Origin: Heterotrichella gracilis
Lineage: Eukaryota > Sar > Xanthophyceae > Tribonematales > Xanthonemataceae
Assembly (NCBI GenBank): GCA_032358255.1
Contig: JAULBX010015753.1
Span: 1-64,000, forward strand
Reading direction: 5' to 3'
DNA: 64,000 bases
Part shown: positions 56,072 through 64,000 of the stretch, piece by piece
How positions within the stretch are numbered: position 1 is the stretch's first letter
How the letters are laid out: each line of letters starts with the position of its first letter
The notes under the pieces: generated by a model
What the model saw: only the letters and a program-made list of their open reading frames with translations
Told to the model about the DNA's origin: nothing
Database searches by the model: none
Position numbers and translations under genes: made by a program

Positions 56072-57380
56072 GGTGGGTGGGAGAGGTTGCAAGTGGATGG
56101 TGGCTTGGAAGACTTGTGTGTTCGCCACCTGCACAGCACAATTGGGGTCACTTGTTGTTTCCCGCATCGCGGGGTTTGTGCACTGCAGATGAAAGCAAGC
56201 ACTGCACTTTAAAGCAAGGTGGTTCCCATTTGTCAGACACTTCAAAGATTTACCTATAATATCAAAGTATCAGTGAAGGCAACAAAAGGGCCGCTGAATC
56301 TGGGAACAAACTGGAGGGGCGGAACAGCACATGCATGCATGCCGTTCGTCGGCATTGAAACTGGGCTCACCTGGACTCCGCGCTGGAGGTTGGGCTCTTC
56401 AAAAGACACGATAGAAATCCAACTGGGGGATTCTAGCTGTTCAATCGGCGCTGTGTCAGCTGTTTACCTTCCTGACCTTTCTTCGCACCAAGCGACGGGG
56501 GGGCCCAAGCGACGGGGGGGTCCACAGACAGTCAACCAGCTGGTGTTTCAAGGGCCCTTGCACCCGTTTAAACCAAAGGCCAAAGGTCATGGCGCACATA
56601 ATCGGAAGCGGTTTAACCTACCAGTTCTTGCCATCGACTTGCAAGTGTATACCAGGGGGACTAGAATAGGTATACATCTGGTTCCTGCCCTGCATTATTT
56701 TTTATTTTCCCCTAAAAAATAACAACGCAATGTCAGTTCCTTTTTGTTTATAAGACACTTAACATTTGAAGTGGTTTTCCACTGACATATCAGGAACTTT
56801 ACATGTGATGGATATCTGGTTCCTACCCTCATCATGACAACTTTGATGCTCCCCGCACAATTAAAACCAACGCTAGCTATAGTTATAAATATATATTTAT
56901 TTTAATTTCGAATCCTTGACTTTTCATATGTACAAAGCACTCAATGCCAATGCAGTGTTTTCCGATGGCATAGATCATGCATCTGTTCACTAGTAGGCCT
57001 TATCTTTTAGTACCAACCCAGCGGCGCATCGCGGGGCGTGAAGCTTTTTTTGAGCCAGCTCGAGCTGCAGCATGCCCCATTGGGAATCGTTTCAAACAAT
57101 TACATACTATGGGAAGATGTGCGTTGACAGCGCAAGATTCTGCCAAGTCCCTTCTTACAACGTTGCACGCAGATGCAACTCCCAGGCGCGGGAGTGCCAC
57201 TGGCTGAGCATGGTGGTCATAAAAGAAGTCCATGGAAAAAGTCCTTTCTTATGTATAAGCAATACCCCGGGCTGCCCCGGCCAACACACACGTCTCGCCG
57301 AGGATCTGTTTTCATAAGACAAGTACGAAAAAAAGGAGGAAAAAGGAGGAATTGACAAATTTTCACCGTAAACAATACAT
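56072..57380. other. leader region of F-box copy 5 and spacer
   Basis: Contains the leader donor near 56370, a direct repeat of AAGCGACGGGGGG at about 56496-56520, and AT-rich sequence without a recognised gene. Confidence 0.6.
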
Positions 57381-59295
57381 TTATAATTGACCAACCCAAT
57401 GTCTGTTCAATTCCAACCCAAAGGTTTCTGTTTGCAACCAAGTGCGCACTGCCTCAACCTCTGCCCTCACCTGCTCTGCATTGTCTAGCATCACGGCTGC
57501 AAATTCCAGAGGACCATGTGATATCTCATAGTCCCCGAGACCCCATGCCAGCTGGTTTTGGCCCACTCGTATAGTGTAGAACAAACCAGAAGGGCCCCTC
57601 GTGGTCACCTTTACTTTGCAGTCATTCAACGACACTCCGGCATCACAATAACCCCTTACAAGTCTCCATGCAACGCATTGAATGCTCTCGGTCACTTTGA
57701 TGAAGTGCGCTGGGATGATTTTTGGCAGCCAGAGGTCCAGCTCCAACTCAGAAGGCGCCCTGGGGTTGATTCCCAGGGGGAGTGAGCGCAGCCTTGGTAG
57801 CGGGGGCAGGCTGAACGTTGTGGCGACCTTGCTTCTGGATAATGCCGTGTCTCTGTATGCATCATCCAGGTGCAGCTCCTCCAGTTGCGTCAGGCCAGCA
57901 AGGGCCCCTCGGAGATCCAACCCAAGGGCGACTGGCATGTGCAGGCGCGTGAGCTGGGTGAGCGGCTGCAACGCCAGGGGCAGCTGGGGCATGCTGGTTG
58001 AAAATTCATTCAAATAGATGGTCAACGCCCCAAGGGAGACTGGTAGCCCAACAAATTTAACCCTTCAGATTGATCGACCAATGGGGATGATGATACAACA
58101 ATTAATAATTTCCAGTAAGCCAATGGGGATGATGATACAACAATTAATAATTTCCAGTAAGCCTCGTGCAGCTTCCCGTAGCAGCCTGTCCCTGGCAGAA
58201 GGGAGCTGCAATATCTCATGGCTTCGCACATCGTGACGAAGCAAAAAAAGCATAAGGTCGGTGAGGGCAGTGACATTGGATAGCTGGAGCAGCTTGGGCA
58301 TGCCTTCAGATCTTAGTGTCAGGGTCATGTGGCACAGTTGAGGCATGTGCTCAAGCGCTGACAGCCACCCATGACCCATAGCCCTTGGCCAGGGAGCACC
58401 AGAAACGCTCATGCGGAGAACTCAAAAGGCTGGCAAGGGGCGGGGACCAAGGCGGTGAGTACCATTTATCACTCCCGGGGGATCGAAGACCTAAATTCAA
58501 GCAGGTCAAGAGCTGCAGGCTGGACAGTGCCCCAACTGCTGCTGCCATGGCACCCAAGGAGAGGTCATCCACCCGCTTCATGTGCAGCTCCAATCCCAGG
58601 TTTTGAAGGGCAGTGAGCGCGCTGACTGCGCTTGCAAAGCCGCTAGCCTTTGCCCTGTCGTTTGTGCTCCCATCGAGTTCCCAGGTGAGGACCAGCGTGT
58701 GCAGGCTGGTAAGAACCCCCCAACACCATCACAGCGGGCATCATGGTGGCCGCGCCCAGGGGGGTTAGAAATAGGCCCTTCAGGGAATGCAGGTGCTTCA
58801 AGCTGGCTGCTTGTAGAAAGGGGTGCGGCGCTGCAACCCGGTTCAGGTCAAGGTGGGTCAACCTTGGCTGAGCTGCCCCGAGGCCCCTGCCACTGGTACT
58901 GGGGTGAGTAGCCCCGCTGCTGCTGGGCTGCACCTGCCTTCCATCGCCAATAAGCAGCTTGCTTATGAATGATATGAAGGCTGCAGCATGGCTGCTGGGC
59001 TGAGCAGCCACGTTGTTGTTGAATTGGACCTTTGTGCAATCGCCAGGGGAAGAGGGATCTGTGCCCCGCCCGCCTGCCAGGAACGCGACCAGCTGCTCCA
59101 TATTAGGAGTGTTTGACAGGGCAGCAGGCAATAAAATGCTCTGCCATGCAGCGCTGGGCCCCTGCAGGGCCTCATTCCAGCGCCTGCATACCACTAGGCG
59201 CGCACACGCTCCTCCACAGGCAGCCACCCTAGCACCTCCTGCAGGATGGGCTCTGGCAGGGAGTTGAAGGGGAAGCGTACTCGCGGGCCATACAT
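57381..59295 (-). pseudogene. F-box/leucine-rich protein, copy 6 (decayed)
   Basis: The first ATG (59295, MYGPRVRFPFNSLPEPILQE) and the F-box start are readable, but the frame breaks near 59195 (within the EERVRA-x-VCRRW segment) and again near 58720, 58420 and 58060. Recognisable parts are QLVAFLAGGRGTD, LSALEHMPQLCHM and the C-terminal 210 residues from MPQLPLALQPLTQL through LEELHLDDAYRDTALS to TWLQTETFGLE. A 42-base tandem duplication (58079-58162) lies inside, and the C-terminal frame runs nine residues past the usual end. At least four breaks make this a pseudogene. Confidence 0.85.
58079..58162. repeat. 42-base perfect tandem duplication within F-box copy 6
   Basis: Two adjacent identical 42-base units begin CCAATGGGGATGATGATACA and end TTTCCAGTAAG. 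Perfect identity implies a very recent event, younger than the decay of the surrounding gene. On the minus strand the unit reads LLEIINCCIIIPIG. Confidence 0.95.
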
Positions 59296-60479
59296 GGTGT
59301 GTATGACTTGGGAATGCAAGTGGGTTATTGGCTTGGAGGCTGTGGGTTCAGCACCTGCACACAGTGGGGCCAAGGTTGGTGGTGCATAGTTGGCAAATGT
59401 GCATCGTTGAAACCAGTTCAATGCTCATCGCAGATTGAGCCAAAGCACCCAGGTGGTGTAAATTAGTTCATTGTCTCAATCACACGTTGAAGCAGTGGCA
59501 GGGCTGTCGCAGGGCGAAAGGTCTGCAATGCTTGTGGGCATACATGCATGCATGCCGAAGTATGAAACTGGGCTTACCTGGGAGATAAGTATACTTCACA
59601 GACACGATTGGGCTCCGATCAGTGCACAGCTCTTCCCCTTCCTGTACTTTGGAACCAGATGGGTGCTCCAGCTGTACCCACCTGAGCCTTCTTTAGAAAA
59701 AGGCTCAGTTTTTCACCAGTCACGTCGTTACCCAGCACAGGTTTGCAACAAGACCCTGGCAACCGATGGGTGCACAGGAAAAGGTTGTGGCGCATACCAG
59801 CGGAGGTCCACAATTAAGTCTTATGGACGATATCGGTCGCCGTGTCGCAGTGTAGGCCTAGATCTTGCCGTACCTGCCAATATTTGGCAGTATTTATGAT
59901 ACCGCCCCTGAAAGTTTCCCCCAAATTTCTTTCTTAGGAATGATTAGGGTTTAATTTTATTTATATACTATTTTGCTTATAACAGAGTTGAATGAATTGT
60001 CACTCACTGAATGGTTGAGCATGTCACACTCTGAGAGGGACTGCCTCTGTCCATCAACAGATCATGGGCTGGCAATTTTCTCACGCTGCTCAAGGTTTAC
60101 ATTGGCAGAAGCTCGAAGCTCGCTCCATTGCGCGCAATTGCAATGGTGGTCGTAATAATGGATTTTGCAAGGAAGTCAACGTGCACCCTACACCCTAAGC
60201 GGTATAAAACGAGCGACAAGCCGCTGAGGCACCACATTCGTAAAGAAAAGGAATACTTGCCAATCAATGAGTTTCACCATACTCACGCCCAAGAATCTCT
60301 GTGCAGCTGTGACATCCCCTTTCATGCAACCATTCCAGGAAATCAAATACCACATCATCACCACAACCCAAGAACTTCTACTTCCAGCCACGTGCACATT
60401 GCCGCAACATGTGCACTCACCTACTCCTTACTGCCTACCACCACATTTAATGGAATTCATGCAAGAAATTTCCATGTGA
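59296..60479. other. leader region of F-box copy 6 and spacer
   Basis: Contains the leader donor (minus GTAAGC) at 59577/59578 and the TGTGCAGGTGCTGAACC acceptor region near 59355. No gene is recognised in the remainder. Confidence 0.6.
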
Positions 60480-62106
60480 TACTGTCCCCGGGACCCCATG
60501 TCTGCTAGCTTTGATCCAGCCAAAGGTGCAACACAGTCAAGACGTGCCCCTCATTGTCACCCTTACTTTGCTGTCAGCCAAGCATACCCCCCTGTCAATA
60601 ATATGTACTTAATTGTCCCGCCAAGCACTTGAAGTCACTTTGATGGAGGGCATTGGCGCGTTTTCTGGCAGCCAGAGGTCCAACACCCCCTCATAGGACG
60701 CCTCGCGGTGGGACCCCAGGCACAGCGAGCGCAGCCTTGGCAGGAGGGGCAGGGTGAACGTCGCCGCATGCCTGTCTTCAATATACAGACAGCATTCATC
60801 ATCCAGGTGCAGCTCCTCCAGCTGCACCAGACCAGCAAGCGCCCCTTGGAGATCCATGCCAGGGTACACAGGCATGTGCAGGCGGGTGAGCTGGGTGAGC
60901 GGCTGCAACGCCAGGGGCAGCTGGGGCATGCTGGGTGCCATGTGCTCCCATTTGATGGTCAATGCCCTAAGGGAGACTGGGAGCTCAAGGGAAGGGAGCT
61001 GCAGTGGCGTACATACATTGGTTCCGTACCTCACAGCCGGATTTTTGGACATAAAAAGCACAAGGCCTGTGAGAGGCGTGATGGTGGACAACACTAGGAG
61101 CTGAGGCATGCCATGACATCTTATCCCAATGGTCAGGTTGCTGAGCTGAGGCATGTCTCCAAGGGCTGCCAGCCACCCGTTGGCCACAGTGGTTGGCCAG
61201 TTATGTCTGCCAGAAACAAGGAGCCGGAGGACTGAAACGCTGGCCAGTGGTGGGATGAAAGGTAGTGAGTGCCAGTCAGTATTGCCGATGGAATCATACA
61301 ACATCTCCAAGCAGGTCAGGAGCGGCAGGCTGGACAGTGCACCCACAGCTGCCTTGAGGGCGGCGAGCCAGCATGCATCCACCCACACCAAGCTCAGCTT
61401 CAAAGCCTAAGTGTGAAGGAAGGTGAGTGCGCTGATTGCTTTGTCAACAGCGACAGCATGCGCCACGCGGTCACTGCCCCACACTGTCCACTACACGTCC
61501 AGCGAGCGCAGGCTGGTGAGGGCCCCCAGGGCGCTCACAAACTTCACTGGGGAGGCACGCTCTTCTTCGTCACGAGCTGAACAGACCGAGACCTCTGATA
61601 GATTGCAGGTGCTTTGAGCTGACTGCTGAAATGATGCGTGCTTGCTGGGTTGGGATGGTGAAGGGCCTTCCACCGAGGACGAAGTGGCTGGTGTGGGCCA
61701 GTCTTGGCTGCATTGGCAAATAGCAGCTGCCTCCACTGTTGGTTACCCCGCTGCTACTGGGTTGGACCTTCCTACCATCGCCATACGGGAGAAGCCCGCG
61801 TGTCAGGAAGCGCACAAACAGGTCTTGCCAAACCCTGACGTACTCATAATGGCTGGCTGGGTTTGCAGTGGGGGTATCCAGGGACCAAGGCCAAGCCACC
61901 CTCCGCCATGCCGCGCTCGGTCCCTGCAGGGCCGGCCGCCAGCGCCTGCACACCGCCTGGGCGCGCACACGCTCCTCCACAGGCAGCCACCCCAGCACCT
62001 CCTGCAGGATGGGCTCTGGCAGCGAGTGGATGTTGGCTGACCCTCGAGCCTCTGGCAGAGGAGGGGAGGGGGGCTGGCAGGCCACGAGTACTAGCTGATC
62101 AGCCAT
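60480..62106 (-). pseudogene. F-box/leucine-rich protein, copy 7 (decayed)
   Basis: The start ATG 62106 (MADQLVLVACQPPSPPLPEA) and F-box (QEVLGWLPVEERVRAQAVC, then WRRVAWP) are intact. The frame is lost near 61575, a short fragment in another frame (FVSALGALTSLRSLDV) follows, and a long frame resumes at about 61400 (KAAVGALSSLPLLTCLE) through LELPVSLRALTIKWEHMAPS, then LTRLHMPVYPGMDLQGALAG and FTLPLLPRLRSLCLG. It stops prematurely after SSAWRDN at 60609. A degraded C-terminal remnant continues to about 60480. The leader intron is conserved (62174-62529). Confidence 0.83.
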
Positions 62107-63171
62107 GTGGACGGTGGGTGGCTACAGGGTGCAAGTAGGTGGTGGCGTGAAAGACAGGTGTTGCTAAGACCACCTGCACAGCACACTTGGTTCAAGGTGG
62201 CTGACGTGCTTGCAGTGGCGAAGTCATGCACTGTGGTGTACATGGCAGACACCTGCCAAGACACCCAGCCCCTCCTATGTGACAGGCACTTGACGCAGTT
62301 TCCAGAAGGTACACGTCATGTATTATGGATGTTGCTTTGCAAGAAAGCCAAAGAACAGTGTGGTTGTTGCAGGTTGGTGTCAGTGTGTGTTGGCTGTTGT
62401 GCACGCACTGCTGTATGTGTATACGTTGCTGTATGCATGCATATGTTTATTGCAACTGATAGGAGGATAGAGGTCGCTGTGTCATACTCCCTATGCCACA
62501 CACACTGCAGACGTGTGAGTGGGGCTCACCTGAAGGTTAGCCCTTCACGATGTGATGGGACCCGGTTGCCAGATTACAGTCCTCTCCAATGAGGTATTGG
62601 CAATAACAGAGCAAACAAACCCAAGGTTCAACCACCCTGTTGCAGATTCTAAGCTTTTCCTCCCTAAGCATTCAAAAGTCAGTATCATACCACTGGTGCG
62701 CTGAGGCAATAAGCCTACTGCAGTCTCGAGTGCTCACTCCTTGACTTACAATACAATACCTCTCGTTGCCAGCACAAAACACACCAGGCCTGACTTCTCG
62801 GAGGGAGTTACATAAGTTTGGTTGCTGAGCACGTAACTAGATACTCTGAGCACGTAACTAGATACTCTACACTCATTACCCAGTCGCCCAGCGTCGTTGT
62901 CGTCAGGTTCCTCATGTATGCATGCATGCATGCACGCATATAGCGTGCAGATTGCTGTACCAGTACGCCTCGTTTGCAAATAAACACCTCTGGTAGATCA
63001 CTGTAGTTGAAAACACATCGTGACAGCTCCAGGTGACAGAATAATAGGACCACTTTCGTCCTTGTGGCGATAATTAGTGAGAGGGCCACACTCAGTGCAC
63101 ACCAGGGCCTAGCAACACCACCTCACCTATACTCTTAACAGCACACAGCCAGCAACGCCATCCTTTGCGCA
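62107..63171. promoter_or_regulatory. leader of F-box copy 7 and upstream region of the PDI-like gene
   Basis: The left half holds the 5'UTR intron and leader exon end (62530) of copy 7 with ATGCATGCATATG at 62436. The right half (to 63171) is the upstream region of the plus-strand PDI-like gene, with another ATGCATGCATGCATGC run at 62918 and a 19-base direct repeat (TGAGCACGTAACTAGATAC) at 62826-62866. No further gene is seen. Confidence 0.6.
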
Positions 63172-63979
63172 ATGCCGTGGCTAACCGGGCTGCCACTCTC
63201 ACTCTGCTGCCTATTCCTGCTTGCACGGCCCCACCATGGCGCAGTCTCCAGCCTGCAGACCAGCCAGGTTCAGGACAAAACAGGGGCTGGGCAGAGCGAC
63301 GTGATCGTGCTTACTGATGATAACTTCGACGAGTATACCAGGGAGGGGGTGTGGATGATCAACGTGTTCTCTCCAAGGCAAGTCCACAAGTGTTTGAGGG
63401 GTTTTCCCCACACCTGGCATGCGCCACACTGCACCCTTTGCCAGCGCCTGTTGCAGGCTCGGGTGGTGCTTGGCTGGGTAGCTTGTGCAATGCCAAGGAA
63501 CACCATTGCGACCTAGTTCTAGCTCGGAAATACACAGCAAGTTCACACCCTTGGGCGGGGTTTATTCTCTGCATATGACAGCGTGCTTTGCCCTCCTGCA
63601 CCCGCCACCCTCACCAACCATGCCCAGGTGAATTTTCACAAAAGCCACAGTGAACAAACGCTCTGCTGCATGTGCCGTCTGTGCCTAACAGGTGCCCTCG
63701 ACTCCTGGTCAGCGTTGCACCCCAACGCACGCTGCAGTGGGCTCACTCATGTTACATCCCGACTACTTGCGACACTTCGTTGGGATGGTCCGTCAGCTGA
63801 CTGCACAGCCCACTCCTGATGGTTTCTAATAGTTAGAAATAGTGCTATCCACGTCAAGCTGCGAGACCCTTATCCTGACTGCTGCCCCCCTATGTTGCAG
63901 GTGCCCCCACTGCGTGGAGATGGCTCCCGCTTGGGAGCAGCTGGCCACAAAGCTCAAGGGGCAGGTGTTCGTGGCAAAG
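63172..63979 (+). CDS. PDI-family thioredoxin-domain protein, 5' end (continues beyond window)
   Basis: The first two exons of a secretory thioredoxin-fold protein. Exon 1 is 63172-63377 (ATG, signal peptide with LTGLPLSLCCLFLLARP). Exon 2 is 63901-63979. The junction reads FSPR-CPHCVEMAPAW, placing a CPHC redox motif after the strand VWMINVFSP, and DVIVLTDDNFDEYTREG is the usual PDI domain entry. The sequence ends at KGQVFVAK with a GTGGGT donor, so the rest is outside. The intron appears to start with GC (CCAAG|GCAAGT) and end TTGCAG. No GT donor near gives the right frame. CPHC instead of the common CGHC is seen in some PDI relatives and in bacterial DsbA. It is likely an ER-lumenal or membrane-anchored oxidoreductase. 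Confidence 0.82.
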
Positions 63980-64000
63980 GTGGGTGGGCAACCCTAGCAA

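Noticed and set aside
1-64000. tRNA, rRNA, retroelement or virus-like genes
   Set aside because: I looked for cloverleaf signatures, reverse transcriptase, integrase, capsid and transposase motifs on both strands and recognised none.

Overview
This window is nuclear DNA of a green alga (Chlorophyta). The genes are intron-rich. They include chloroplast-type proteins (an HCF244/Ycf39 homologue, a lumenal PsbP-domain protein, peroxiredoxin Q), a plant-type BLISTER coiled-coil protein and a plant-type OS-9 ERAD lectin. Introns carry interstitial copies of the plant-type telomere heptamer CCCTAAA. One small protein has a PGYTG-x-VP motif reminiscent of ciliary microtubule inner proteins, which would fit an alga with flagellate cells. 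I cannot name the genus. No rRNA, tRNA, CRISPR array, virus-like element or transposon coding sequence was recognised.

Layout: 1-5.6 kb, a CNNM-type CBS/cNBH ion transporter (+, 5' end outside the window). 6.8-10.3 kb, a PsbP-domain lumen protein (-), divergent from HCF244 (+, 11.0-14.3 kb). 14.3-17.2 kb, no convincing gene, but a three-unit tandem repeat. 17.2-17.9 kb, the 3' part of an unrecognised gene (-). 19.0-20.6 kb, a small putative ciliary protein (+). 21.1-22.3 kb, an AAGAB/p34-like adaptin-binding pseudo-GTPase (-), divergent from a large BLISTER-like protein (+, 22.8-30.3 kb). 31.8-33.5 kb, an F-box/leucine-rich protein (+). 35.1-37.4 kb, peroxiredoxin Q (-). 38.6-39.7 kb, mitochondrial-type ribosomal protein bL35 (-), divergent from OS-9 (+, 40.4-43.8 kb). 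45.2-62.1 kb, six tandem F-box paralogues on the minus strand at roughly 3 kb spacing, two intact and four decayed. 63.2 kb to the end, the first exons of a PDI/thioredoxin-domain protein (+).

The exon models below join in frame and give well-conserved proteins, apart from a few terminal exons marked uncertain.

The most unusual signal is a class of structures I call exon echoes: short degenerate copies of exon ends, each including its splice site, lying in the adjoining intron or just beyond a terminal exon. They occur in at least six unrelated genes. They follow one rule in every case I found: copies of a 5' exon end (with acceptor) lie upstream of the real exon, and copies of a 3' exon end (with donor) lie downstream. 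The copy touching the exon body is the intact one. CCCTAAA-like tracts often sit beside them. This suggests recurrent local tandem duplication across exon-intron borders, leaving decoy splice sites. The second notable system is the birth-and-death array of F-box genes, whose duplicated unit includes a conserved leader exon and 5'UTR intron.
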